Source of the DNA: CBDBJR01 sp965206445
GTDB lineage: Bacteria; Pseudomonadota; Gammaproteobacteria; Arenicellales; Poriferihabitantaceae
Reading direction: 5' to 3'
NCBI GenBank assembly: GCA_965206445.1
Contig: CBDBJR010000002.1
Span: forward strand, 1,240,001 to 1,304,000
Length of the DNA stretch: 64,000 nucleotides
Shown here: positions 1 to 8,555 of the stretch, one piece after another
Layout of the letters: each line of letters opens with the position of its first letter
How positions within the stretch are numbered: the first letter of the stretch is position 1
The notes under the pieces: generated by a model
What the model was told of the DNA's origin: nothing
The model's input: only the letters and a program-made list of their open reading frames with translations
Database searches by the model: none
Made by a program: the position numbers and the translations under genes

Positions 1-3
1 CCC

Positions 4-1050
4 TCAATTAACGCGAATGCGCGGGTTCAGAAACACGTACCCGATATCCGATATCAGTTGTGTCACCAGCACCACACCGACGGCGACAACCGAACATGCC
101 AGCAGCAACTCTATATCGTTGTTGCCCACCGCCGCCACCAGGGTCCATCCAAAGCCCTTATAGTTAAACAGCGTCTCAACGATGACGACCCCGGTCAGTA
201 GCCAGGGTATCTGCAGCATGATGACGGTAAAAGGGGCAATCAAGGCATTGCGGAGCGCATGTTTGAGCACCACTGCCGGGAAGCTCAGCCCTTTTAATCT
301 GGCGGTCCGGATGTACTGCTCTGTCATCACCTCCGCCATTGACGCCCGGGTCATCCGCGCAATGTAACCGACGCCATACAGGGCCAGTGTCATCACCGGC
401 AACGTAAAATTTTCAAACGTAATGTTTTCCATCGCCGTTGCCGCGGTACCTTTGAACCACCGAAGGCCGCCCAGCTTGCTTGCAAACAGCACAATAAAAA
501 TGACCCCCGATACGTACTCGGGTGTCGAGGTGGTCAGAATGGAAAAGGCAGACAGTGATCGATCGGTGCGGCTGCCTTCACGCATCCCGGCCAGAATCCC
601 GATCAAGAGTGCCGTCGGTACCATAATCACCATAACGCACAGCATCAACCAACCGGTTAAACCCAGCTTTTCCTTAATGATGGCTTTGATGTCGGTTCGA
701 AATACGAGTGATCGGCCCCAATCGCCTTGCAGCAAACCACAAAAGCGCGGTGCCAGTGCCGGGTCAGACCCCGACTTGATACAGCGCCCGGCAAGGTCCC
801 CGTTTTCATCGCTACGGGTCCACCCGGGTGCAACCCCCAGCCATTCGCCATATCGTTTGATCAATGGCTGTCGGTAACCGTTTTTTTGCAGCCAGGATTG
901 CACCTGCACGTCGGTCATGCGTATGTTGCCTTCGCTTTTGGTTAATTTCTCAAGGTTGGGCTCGAGATTGGTCAGGAAAAAAACCACAAAAGTCAGGCAG
1001 AGCGCCGTCAGCAGCATCACGCCGCTACGCTTCAACAGGAAACCGAGCAT
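4..1050 (-). CDS. peptide/nickel ABC transporter permease, DppB/OppB type
   Basis: Inner-membrane permease of a family 5 (peptide/nickel/opine) ABC importer. The 348-residue protein starts with a hydrophobic helix after the basic MLGFLLKRSG start. A periplasmic loop of about 100 residues follows (roughly 30-130), which is longer than in the shortest DppB proteins, then five hydrophobic segments. The cytoplasmic EAA loop is visible as YIRTARLKGLS around residues 245-255 and would contact the ATPase. It lies downstream of the binding-protein gene on the same strand, separated by 157 bp that hold a terminator-like hairpin. The partner permease and ATPases are probably beyond the left edge of the window. 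The stop codon is inside the window, so the gene is complete. Substrate is not predictable. Confidence 0.93.
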   Translation of the reverse strand: MLGFLLKRSGVMLLTALCLTFVVFFLTNLEPNLEKLTKSEGNIRMTDVQVQSWLQKNGYRQPLIKRYGEWLGVAPGWTRSDENGDLAGRCIKSGSDPALAPRFCGLLQGDWGRSLVFRTDIKAIIKEKLGLTGWLMLCVMVIMVPTALLIGILAGMREGSRTDRSLSAFSILTTSTPEYVSGVIFIVLFASKLGGLRWFKGTAATAMENITFENFTLPVMTLALYGVGYIARMTRASMAEVMTEQYIRTARLKGLSFPAVVLKHALRNALIAPFTVIMLQIPWLLTGVVIVETLFNYKGFGWTLVAAVGNNDIELLLACSVVAVGVVLVTQLISDIGYVFLNPRIRVN

Positions 1051-1164
1051 CGAGACTCCAGGGTAGCTGCAACAGACAAGCCGTCTTGCATCGGTACAAG
1101 AAAGTGGGGGTGCATGGTGAATGTGCCGATAAGTACCGACCGGTGACGGCCAGCACTCAAACCG

Positions 1165-1192
1165 AAAAGGCTGCCCACACGGGCAGCCTTTT
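1165..1192 (-). terminator. hairpin between binding-protein and permease genes
   Basis: Perfect 12-bp inverted repeat (AAAAGGCTGCCC, loop of 4, GGGCAGCCTTTT). It is flanked by A and T runs, so it could act on either strand. It lies 15 bp past the stop of the minus-strand binding-protein gene and before the permease gene. It looks like a rho-independent (partial) terminator or mRNA-stabilising hairpin that would give more binding protein than permease. Confidence 0.75.
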
Positions 1193-1207
1193 CAATAAGG
1201 CCTACAA

Positions 1208-2896
1208 TCACGCCTTCCAGTATACTTCCTGCGGATAGTACTCGAAGGTGATATGGTGCTCTGCGCCACCAAGACTCTTTTTCGCAAAATTGGTGAGGGT
1301 ACGCCAGTAAGGCTGACAGATAACGCCTTCGTCCTGCATGATTTTCTCCAGCTTTGCACAGACTGTACGGCGCTTGTCGACATCCGCGATAGCCAGGGCT
1401 TCTGTCAGGGTGGCATCGAACTCGGCATTGTTGAAACCGGACTCGTTCCAGGCCTCGCCTGAGCGGTAAGCCAGCCCCAGAACCTGTACGCCGAGCGGGC
1501 GGTGGTTCCAGTTGGTGCATGAATAGGGGTACTTGGCCCAGTCGTTCCAGAATGTTGAGCCCGGCAGTACGGTACGCTTGACCTTGATGCCGGCTTTTCT
1601 GAGTTGATCCGCTACTGCGTCGGTGCTGTCTTTGCGGTAACCCGCATCGATGGAAATCAGCTCGTGCTCGTAATCGCCCATACCGGCTTCGTCCATCAGG
1701 GCCTTGGCACCGGCTGGATCGTGCTTCTGCGGCGGTAGTTTCGCGTACTCAGGATGCACCGGTCCAACGTGGTGGTTCTCAGCCACAATACCGAGACCGC
1801 CCATGCCAAGTTCCAGACACACTGCGTTGTCGATGGCCATATTCAGTGCGCGTCGGACGCGAACATCGGCGTACGGCTTTTCGCCGTCAACTTCTGCCTG
1901 CTGGTTAGGCCGGATAACAACAGTCGCTGCGGTCACAACATTGTTGCGATCAAAATCGTCCAGTGTGCCCATCAATTCAAGGATTTCAGTACCTTCTGCG
2001 CTGTAAATGAAATCAACTTCGTCGGCCTCCATCGCGGCAAAGTGAGCCGCCGGCTCAGTACCGTAATCAATGAATTCAATCCGGTCCAGATAGGCGCCGT
2101 TGCCCTCATTCCACCATTTGTGGTCGGGGTTACGCACGAGTACGCCTTTCTCGCCCACTTTCAGGATCTCCGGTTTGTACGGGCCTGTGCCGAGCGGGTT
2201 TTCCACCGCGGTCTCGAAGTTGTAGTCTTTGTGGGTGATGGCGGCAGGGTAGTCTGCCATGCCGGCAATCAATGAAATATCAGGCGACGGCAGGTTCAGC
2301 CTGACCGTGTGGCTGTCAACGATTTCGATGGCACCATCACGTGCCATACCGCTCTCAGAGCTGGTGTCGTCGATGAGTGTGGCAAAGCGACCGGCCATTG
2401 AATTGCCTTCGAGGCTCTTGTCACACCAGCCCGTTATGTTGCGGGCCACGTCTTCAGCGGTGAAGTCGTCGCCGTTGTTCCATTTAACGCCTTTGCGGAC
2501 ATTGAGTGTGTAGGTTTTGGCGTCGTCGCTGATGTCCCAGCTTTCGAGCAACTTGCCGGTGAAGGTGGCGTCATTGTTATACTGAACCAGATATTCAAGC
2601 CAGCCGCGCGAGAAGTTTGCGATTTGTGACCAGTCATAAGTGCGTGGATCTTTCATCGGACGTACTTCGGTCTGAAAACGGACTATGCCGCCCATTTTCT
2701 TACCGTCAGCAGCTTGTGCCACTGAAGGAGCCACGAGGCCGAGCATGCCGTACGCAGTAGCCGCGCTGGCGCCAAAAACACTGGCCATTGCCAGGAATTC
2801 GCGACGGCTGACGCCATCGCCATTGGATTTTACGGATTGGGCCATATCTGTGATATAAGACGGCATATTTTGCCCGTTCTTTTTCTTGAATGTCAT
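1208..2896 (-). CDS. Tat-exported family 5 extracellular solute-binding protein
   Basis: Periplasmic substrate-binding component of a peptide/nickel-type ABC importer, 562 residues. The chosen ATG at 2896 is preceded by a strong GGAGG and gives MTFKKKNGQN; a longer in-frame extension to 2995 lacks such a site. A twin-arginine signal is clear: SRREFLAMAS at residues 30-39, a hydrophobic stretch, and an AxA-like site near residue 62, so export is probably by the Tat pathway in a folded state. The body has the SBP_bac_5 pattern, including the WNNGDDFTAEDV segment and the LGTGPYKPEILKVGE region. A well-formed promoter and a direct-repeat operator lie upstream. Ligand unknown. Confidence 0.92.
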   Translation of the reverse strand: MTFKKKNGQNMPSYITDMAQSVKSNGDGVSRREFLAMASVFGASAATAYGMLGLVAPSVAQAADGKKMGGIVRFQTEVRPMKDPRTYDWSQIANFSRGWLEYLVQYNNDATFTGKLLESWDISDDAKTYTLNVRKGVKWNNGDDFTAEDVARNITGWCDKSLEGNSMAGRFATLIDDTSSESGMARDGAIEIVDSHTVRLNLPSPDISLIAGMADYPAAITHKDYNFETAVENPLGTGPYKPEILKVGEKGVLVRNPDHKWWNEGNGAYLDRIEFIDYGTEPAAHFAAMEADEVDFIYSAEGTEILELMGTLDDFDRNNVVTAATVVIRPNQQAEVDGEKPYADVRVRRALNMAIDNAVCLELGMGGLGIVAENHHVGPVHPEYAKLPPQKHDPAGAKALMDEAGMGDYEHELISIDAGYRKDSTDAVADQLRKAGIKVKRTVLPGSTFWNDWAKYPYSCTNWNHRPLGVQVLGLAYRSGEAWNESGFNNAEFDATLTEALAIADVDKRRTVCAKLEKIMQDEGVICQPYWRTLTNFAKKSLGGAEHHITFEYYPQEVYWKA

Positions 2897-2985
2897 GTGT
2901 TTCCTCCAGGGATTGGGTAAATAGTTCGGGGCGTGATGTACACACCGCCAGTTGATAAAAATGGCCATACGGCCAGCAGTCCGTG

Positions 2986-3014
2986 ACTGTAACACATAAA
3001 AATGCGGATTTCAA
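2986..3014 (-). promoter_or_regulatory. sigma70-type promoter for the binding-protein gene
   Basis: Read on the minus strand: TTGAAA (3014-3009), 17-bp spacer, TACAGT (2991-2986). This is a near-consensus pair about 90 bp upstream of the ATG at 2896. The direct repeat at 3021-3058 begins 7 bp upstream of the -35 box. Confidence 0.6.
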
Positions 3015-3020
3015 TACAAT

Positions 3021-3058
3021 TTTGTACAGGTTGACAGACAATTTGTACCGGTTGACAG
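3021..3058. repeat. two-copy direct repeat, probable regulator site
   Basis: TTTGTACAGGTTGACAG (3021-3037) recurs as TTTGTACCGGTTGACAG (3042-3058): 16 of 17 bases identical, offset 21 bp, i.e. two helical turns. It sits in the 374-bp divergent spacer between the binding-protein and racemase-family genes, directly upstream of the minus-strand -35 box. That position suits an activator or shared operator; the regulator is not identified. I see no gene in the rest of this spacer (2897-3270). Confidence 0.55.
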
Positions 3059-3270
3059 GTTGGCGAATTCAACCCCGAAGTGCGGCCGGTGGCGCTATGT
3101 CGGATTTGCATGGCTGCTCCTCCCGGGGCGAGGAATGCCATCTGTTTCTGAGCCGATACGCCGCAGGCTGTTATTTAGCGGCGGTTTGCGATAATCTGAC
3201 AGTAGATAACACAATTGCGCTTACCGCCGCGCCCGTCACACGAGCGCCGCATCACACTGAATGCCGATTT

Positions 3271-4041
3271 ATGCTCCTGCTCGATCATCTGCACTATAAA
3301 ACCGATGACGGCCTCGCCGGTCGTGCGCGTATCGGGCTGATTGTGCTGGCCACCGATTACACGATTGAGCACGAGTGGCAGCGGGTTTTTTATCCGCTGT
3401 CGGGGGTGGCGCTGTACCACAGCCGCATCTTCAATCAAGATCGGGTGACACCGCAGAGTCTGCGGGCGATGGGCGCGCGGCTGACCGATTGTGCGCGGGC
3501 GATTACGCCGGCAACACCGCCGGATGTGATTGCCTACGGCTGCACGTCGGCGGCGATGGCGATTGGCGAGGAGCGGGTATTCGAGCATATCCGGCGCGCC
3601 CGACCGGGGGTCAAATGCACCACACCGATTACCGCTGCGTTTGCGGCATTCGATGCGTTCAAGGCCCGCCGGATTGGCATCCTGACGCCGTATTCGGCGG
3701 CGGTGAACCGGATTGTCGAACAGTACATTACCGCCCGCGGTTTCGACGTGGCGGTGCTGGGCACGTTTAATCAGGAGCAGGATTCGACCGTGGCGCGCAT
3801 TGCCCCGGCCTCAATCGAGGCGGCGCTACGGGAAATGGTCCGCCGCGCCGAGGTGGATATGCTGTTTGTGTCCTGCACCTCGGTGCGTCTGGTGGCGGCC
3901 TGCGCCCGGCTCGAGGCTGAGCTGGGCGTTCCGCTGACGTCTTCCAATCATGCCATGGCCTGGCACGCGCTGCGGTTGGCCGGGATTGACGACAGGTTGC
4001 CGGAGTGGGGCGGGTTGTATATAAAAGATCTGCCGGTGTGA
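3271..4041 (+). CDS. Asp/Glu racemase superfamily protein (maleate isomerase / EutA-like)
   Basis: Predicted 256-residue cytoplasmic enzyme of the Asp/Glu racemase superfamily, in the branch holding maleate cis-trans isomerase, arylmalonate decarboxylase and EutA. Both family cysteines are present: C91 in IAYGCTSAAM and C202 in LFVSCTSVRL, each at the end of a beta strand, as expected for a two-base isomerase/racemase. The ATG at 3271 gives a protein of normal length. The frame stays open back to 2983, but that extension has no family character and overlaps the regulatory repeats. Divergence from a peptide-type ABC locus suggests it processes the imported compound or its product. The exact reaction cannot be read from the sequence. 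Confidence 0.85.
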   Translation: MLLLDHLHYKTDDGLAGRARIGLIVLATDYTIEHEWQRVFYPLSGVALYHSRIFNQDRVTPQSLRAMGARLTDCARAITPATPPDVIAYGCTSAAMAIGEERVFEHIRRARPGVKCTTPITAAFAAFDAFKARRIGILTPYSAAVNRIVEQYITARGFDVAVLGTFNQEQDSTVARIAPASIEAALREMVRRAEVDMLFVSCTSVRLVAACARLEAELGVPLTSSNHAMAWHALRLAGIDDRLPEWGGLYIKDLPV

Positions 4042-4102
4042 AATAGAAATAATAGGGTGGTCTATAAATTTGGGTGCGGCAATTATCGCGTGGCGTATGT
4101 TG

Positions 4103-4792
4103 CTATCTGGGTTTAAAACTGTAGTCAACTCCCAATTCACACATCAGACTTGCGTATACCCCGTGAGGTTCATCCTCATCGTCGCTGTCACCGTAATACA
4201 TATTATCTAATATTAGCTTAGGAAAAGTAGTGGCGCCCCCCGTGGTGTTTTTCTCAAAAATATTTTTAAAGTTGTCGTCCATCTCGGTATTAAATTTACA
4301 CAACATTACAAAGGTAAAGATACCGGAGTCTACCCATTCAATTTCTTTGGTATATCCAATAACACCGAATGCTCCGATAGTGTCACGGAACGATTCGATA
4401 TCTCTTCCAAGAAAACATGAATCCAGAATGAGTATGGATCTTGCAAGATTACCCCGTGTTTTCAAGGCGAATTGCTCCAAATTGGTTAGTTCGATAACTT
4501 CACCAAAACCTTGGATGATTTTTTTGTTCTCGATTTCCTCGTCGTCATCCCGTTGTATATTTACATCACTGCCGTGGCCGGCAAATATGATGATATTTGC
4601 ACCACTTTTGTTCTCATCCAAACTCAAAAAATTGTCAATATCTTCCATACATTGTGAGGTGGAGATTAAAGGCCGAGATATGATCTGCTCAGAAAATGGC
4701 AGTGCTCCGATTGATCTATAGATTTCGTAGGCGGACGGATTCCATATAATGTTATTTTCCCAAGGTGCTTCAAACATTAGAATTTTTGACAT
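4103..4792 (-). CDS. caspase-like (clan CD) cysteine protease homologue, orphan
   Basis: A 229-residue protein with the catalytic dyad pattern of caspase/metacaspase/CHAT proteins: a hydrophobic strand ending in FAGHGSD (His73) and, 53 residues later, ILILDSCFLG (Cys126). Spacing and strand-loop context fit a C14-type peptidase fold. There is no signal peptide and no membrane segment. The segment between the dyad residues is acidic (RDDDEEIE), a possible processing or regulatory loop. Its codons are visibly more AT-rich than its neighbours, suggesting horizontal acquisition. It is flanked by transporter genes on opposite strands with no obvious partner. The role could be regulated proteolysis, a defence effector or a toxin; none is shown. 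Confidence 0.7.
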   Translation of the reverse strand: MSKILMFEAPWENNIIWNPSAYEIYRSIGALPFSEQIISRPLISTSQCMEDIDNFLSLDENKSGANIIIFAGHGSDVNIQRDDDEEIENKKIIQGFGEVIELTNLEQFALKTRGNLARSILILDSCFLGRDIESFRDTIGAFGVIGYTKEIEWVDSGIFTFVMLCKFNTEMDDNFKNIFEKNTTGGATTFPKLILDNMYYGDSDDEDEPHGVYASLMCELGVDYSFKPR

Positions 4793-5008
4793 AGCTATAT
4801 CTCGACATTAAGGGTGATATGGATGTATCGGTTGCACCGTAATTAAAATCACAGATAGCCGATACAGGTATTGTACCCCTCCCTCGTTAAGGCCGGCAAC
4901 CTAAATTTCTGGCATTTCACTACCCACTGAAGGTCGGCAATCTCCCCACAACCTGTTCATCCGGCCATGCCGCTGTACATACCGTCAGTTTGGGCATATT
5001 CTATCCAA

Positions 5009-5038
5009 TTGACACTTTCCCGCCGGATAGCGTATGCT
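5009..5038 (+). promoter_or_regulatory. sigma70-type promoter for the second peptide transport operon
   Basis: Consensus TTGACA (5009-5014), 18-bp spacer, TATGCT (5033-5038), about 45 bp upstream of the binding-protein ATG at 5082. The remaining 4793-5008 spacer shows nothing else I can name. Confidence 0.6.
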
Positions 5039-5081
5039 TCCGCCCCTGAATTTATCTATAACACTTCGGAGGAATACTCTT

Positions 5082-6677
5082 ATGCGAATTGCAAACTGGA
5101 TTGGCATCCGGCTGGTTGCTGCCGTGATGATGGCGGGTGGCCTGGCCGCTCATGCACAGAAATATGGCGGGACATTCGTCTTTATTGCGCAGCCGGAGCC
5201 GCCGTCGCTGGCCTCCTATCTCTCTACTTCCGGCCCAATCGGGCTGGTGGCGCCGAAGATTTATGACGGCCTGCTCGACTACGACAACGATTTGAACCCG
5301 GTGCCGGCGCTCGCCGAGCGCTTTGAGGTGAGTGACGATGGCAAGACCGTTACCTTCCATTTGCGCCGCGACGTGCAGTGGCACGACGGCGAGCCGTTTA
5401 CGTCGGCCGACGTCGAATTCACCGTGATGGAGGTGCTGAAAAAGATTCATCCGCGTGGCCCGAATTCGTTCAAGGAGGTGATGCGGATCGAAATGCCCGA
5501 CCCGCATACGGCGGTCTTCAAGCTCGCCAACCCGGCGCCGTATATGACTCGGGCGCTCTCGGGCTACGAGTCGCCGATGGTGCCGAAACATCGGCTGGTG
5601 GGGCAGGACCTGCGCTCGGCTGACCTGGCCAATAACCCGGTCGGCACCGGGGCGTTCAAGTTTGTTGAATGGAAAAAAGGCCAGTATATCCGGCTCGACA
5701 AGAACGAGAATTATTGGCGCGAAGGGCTGCCGTATCTGGATCGGGTGATTGCCCGGTTCATTCCCGACGCCTCTACCCGCACCGCAGCGCTGGAAAACGG
5801 CGAGGTGCATTACGGCGCCTATGGTGCGATCCCGAATGTCGATGTCGTGCGCCTGCGGGAGATGGATGAAATCGGCGTTACCACCGACGGTTATGCGATG
5901 ATCAATCCGGTGTCGCTGATCGAGTTCAATACGACCAAGCCGCCGTTTGATCAGCCGGTTATCCGGCAGTCTATTTCGCTCGCACTCGATCGGCAGTTCC
6001 TGATCGACAATATCTGGTTCGGCTACGGTAAGCCGGCGACCAGTGCACTGTCGTCGACGTTCAGTGCGACCGGGCTGTACGCCAAAGGGATGCCGAATTA
6101 TCCGGGCAACGCCGATATCGCAGCCGCCAACAAACTGCTGGATGACGCCGGCATTGTCCGGGATGCGGATGGCGTCCGCGCCAGCGCCGTGCTCGATCTG
6201 ATTCCTTACGGCGAGGATTGGCGCCGTGCCGGTGAGTATATGAAGCAGGCGCTGGGCGATATCGGCATCAAGCTCGAGTTGCGCTATGAGGACGTGCCGA
6301 CCTGGCTGAAGCGCATCTATGCGGACTATGATTTTGCAATCAACGTCAATTACTTTTATCAGTTGCCGGATCCGGTGCTGGGGGTGCATCGCCATTACGG
6401 CACCGATCAGATCCGGCAGGGCACGCATTTCGTCAATGCGTCACGCTACAGCAACCCCGAGCTGGATGCGCTGCTGGCGGCCGGTACGACCGAGGCCGAT
6501 GCGGCCAGACGCGCCGATATTTACCGGCAGATTCAGCGCATCCTGGCCGATGATATGCCGGTGGTCAACCTGTTCGAGATGCAGTTTCTGACCGTGTATA
6601 ACAATAAGTTGAAAGACCATCAGACCTCGGCGCTCGGCGCTTACGGCCCGTTTGCCGAAGCCTGGTTGGACGAGTAA
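5082..6677 (+). CDS. peptide/nickel ABC transporter substrate-binding protein
   Basis: Periplasmic family 5 solute-binding protein of 531 residues and first gene of a complete importer operon. The start at 5082 follows GGAGGA with good spacing and begins a Sec signal peptide (basic start, hydrophobic core, AHAQ cleavage near residue 22). A longer frame from 5034 would bury this signal. SBP_bac_5 signatures include the WHDGEPFTSADVEF motif and the NNPVGTGAFKFVEWKKGQ stretch. The ligand is probably an oligopeptide or a similar small molecule, but the sequence does not specify it. The permease genes follow 54 bp downstream. Confidence 0.95.
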   Translation: MRIANWIGIRLVAAVMMAGGLAAHAQKYGGTFVFIAQPEPPSLASYLSTSGPIGLVAPKIYDGLLDYDNDLNPVPALAERFEVSDDGKTVTFHLRRDVQWHDGEPFTSADVEFTVMEVLKKIHPRGPNSFKEVMRIEMPDPHTAVFKLANPAPYMTRALSGYESPMVPKHRLVGQDLRSADLANNPVGTGAFKFVEWKKGQYIRLDKNENYWREGLPYLDRVIARFIPDASTRTAALENGEVHYGAYGAIPNVDVVRLREMDEIGVTTDGYAMINPVSLIEFNTTKPPFDQPVIRQSISLALDRQFLIDNIWFGYGKPATSALSSTFSATGLYAKGMPNYPGNADIAAANKLLDDAGIVRDADGVRASAVLDLIPYGEDWRRAGEYMKQALGDIGIKLELRYEDVPTWLKRIYADYDFAINVNYFYQLPDPVLGVHRHYGTDQIRQGTHFVNASRYSNPELDALLAAGTTEADAARRADIYRQIQRILADDMPVVNLFEMQFLTVYNNKLKDHQTSALGAYGPFAEAWLDE

Positions 6678-6731
6678 CGTTTGTCTGGGGCGCGGTGAGC
6701 TTCGAGTTCACTGCGCCCATCCGACCTGCGC

Positions 6732-7718
6732 ATGGGTCATCCAGTCAAACGCCTGCGGTATGTATTGAAGCGGCTGCTGCAGGCGTTGCCGATTGTGCTG
6801 GCGATCGTGGTGGTCAATTTCTTCCTGCTGCACCTGGCCGAGGGCGATGCGGTTGATGTGCTGGCCGGTGAGGCCGGTTCGGCGACGCCGGAATACATGG
6901 CGCAATTGCGTGAAAAATTCGGCCTCGACAAGCCGCTGCCGGTGCAGCTCGCGATTTATCTGAAGAACGTTTTTTCGCTCGATCTGGGCTATTCGTTTCG
7001 CCATGAAATGCCGGTCTCGGAGCTGGTGTTCGATCGTTTTATGCCCACGCTGTTGTTGATGACCGGCACCATCATGCTGGCGGTCGGGGTCGGCATACTG
7101 CTCGGGCTGCTGGCTGCGACCGGGCTGAACACCTGGCGGGATAATCTGATTTCAATCTTTGCGCTGGTGACCTACGCGACGCCGCTGTTTTGGGTGGGGT
7201 TGATGATGATCGTGCTGTTCGCGCTGAAACTGGGCTGGTTTCCGACCAGCGGGATGGAAACGATTGCCGCCTTTCATTCCGGCTGGGATCGGGTGCTGGA
7301 TATCGGCCACCATCTGGTGCTGCCGACCGTCACCTTGTCGCTGTTTTATCTCGCGCTGTACACGCGGCTGATGCGGGCCTCGATGCTGGAGCAGGCCGGC
7401 ATGGACTATGTGACCACGGCGCGCGCCAAGGGGTTGACCGAGCGCCGGGTGGTGTTTGTGCATGTGCTGCGCAATGCGCTGTTGCCAGTGGTGACCATGG
7501 CCGGGGTGCAGGTCGGGGCGTTGATTGGCGGCTCGGTGATTGTCGAGTCGGTGTTCGCCTGGCCGGGGCTCGGCCTGCTCGCGTTCGAGGCGCTGTTCGC
7601 CCGCGACCTCAACCTCCTGCTCGGCATCTTCCTGCTGTCCGCATTGCTGGTGGTGGCGGTTAATCTGGTGGTCGATATCATTTACTCGTCGCTCGACCCG
7701 CGCATCGAGGTCGGCTGA
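6732..7718 (+). CDS. peptide ABC transporter permease, DppB type
   Basis: First permease of the operon, 328 residues. It has an N-terminal membrane helix after a basic start, a short periplasmic loop (about residues 30-95) and five further hydrophobic segments. The EAA loop DYVTTARAKGLTERRVVF lies near residues 222-239, with the conserved HVLRNALLPVVT following. The C-terminus DPRIEVG is typical of DppB. It overlaps nothing but ends 3 bp before the GTG of the second permease, so the pair is cotranscribed. Confidence 0.95.
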   Translation: MGHPVKRLRYVLKRLLQALPIVLAIVVVNFFLLHLAEGDAVDVLAGEAGSATPEYMAQLREKFGLDKPLPVQLAIYLKNVFSLDLGYSFRHEMPVSELVFDRFMPTLLLMTGTIMLAVGVGILLGLLAATGLNTWRDNLISIFALVTYATPLFWVGLMMIVLFALKLGWFPTSGMETIAAFHSGWDRVLDIGHHLVLPTVTLSLFYLALYTRLMRASMLEQAGMDYVTTARAKGLTERRVVFVHVLRNALLPVVTMAGVQVGALIGGSVIVESVFAWPGLGLLAFEALFARDLNLLLGIFLLSALLVVAVNLVVDIIYSSLDPRIEVG

Positions 7719-7721
7719 ACG

Positions 7722-8555
7722 GTGGCGGATTTCTGGCGCCTGTATCGGCGCAACCGCTCGGCTGTCGCCGGCCTGACTATCCTCGCAGCAGTGGTGCTGC
7801 TGGCCGCCACGGCCCAGATATTTTTCCCCGGTGACCCGTTCCGGCTGGCCGGGCAGCCGATGTCGCCGCCGATGTCGCCGGATTTCCTGTTGGGCAGCGA
7901 TTCGCTCGGGCGTGATGTCGCCGCCGGGATTGCCCACGGCGCCAAGACGTCGCTGCTGGTCGGCTTGCTGGCGACGCTGATTGCGGTTGGCTGTGGCACG
8001 GTCATGGGCGGGCTGGCCGGCTATTACGGCGGCTGGATCGATGATCTGCTGATGCGGGTTACCGAGATGTTTCAGACGATTCCTTCCTTTGTGTTCGCCA
8101 TTTTGCTGGTCGCAATCATGCAGCCGTCGATCAAAAGCATCGTGATTGCCATCGCGGTCGTTTCCTGGCCGGCGGTTGCCCGTCTGGTGCGCGGTGAGTT
8201 CTTGTCGCTGCGCAATCGTGAATTTGTGCAGGCCTGCCATATCCTCGGCATGAGCGACCGGCGGATTATGCTGCAAGAGATTCTGCCGAATTGCCTTTCG
8301 CCGATCATCGTTACCGGCTCTTTGATGGTTGCCACCGCCATTTTGATAGAAAGCGGCCTTTCGTTTCTCGGCCTCGGCGACCCCAATATCATGAGCTGGG
8401 GCTTTCTGATTGGCGCCGGGCGCACCGTGCTGCGTTCTGCCTGGTGGGTCTGTACTTTTCCGGGGCTGGCGATTTTGCTGGCCGTATTGGCGATTAACCT
8501 GGTCGGCGAGGGGTTGAATGATGCGCTGAACCCGCGCCTTAGAGAGCGGCGATGA
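7722..8555 (+). CDS. peptide ABC transporter permease, DppC type
   Basis: Second permease, 277 residues, GTG start 3 bp after the dppB-like stop. It shows the DppC pattern: one N-terminal helix, then the LLGSDSLGRDVAAGIAHGAKTSL motif around residues 63-85 and five more helices. The EAA loop REFVQACHILGMSDRRI is near residues 166-182 and the C-terminus DALNPRLRERR is typical. Its stop overlaps the ATPase start by 4 bp (ATGA), indicating translational coupling. Confidence 0.95.
   Translation: MADFWRLYRRNRSAVAGLTILAAVVLLAATAQIFFPGDPFRLAGQPMSPPMSPDFLLGSDSLGRDVAAGIAHGAKTSLLVGLLATLIAVGCGTVMGGLAGYYGGWIDDLLMRVTEMFQTIPSFVFAILLVAIMQPSIKSIVIAIAVVSWPAVARLVRGEFLSLRNREFVQACHILGMSDRRIMLQEILPNCLSPIIVTGSLMVATAILIESGLSFLGLGDPNIMSWGFLIGAGRTVLRSAWWVCTFPGLAILLAVLAINLVGEGLNDALNPRLRERR

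Noticed and set aside
5052..6428. Long minus-strand open frame (458 codons) opposite the binding-protein gene
   Set aside because: Arg/His-rich composition typical of an antisense shadow of a GC-rich gene; the plus strand encodes a clear SBP_bac_5 protein.
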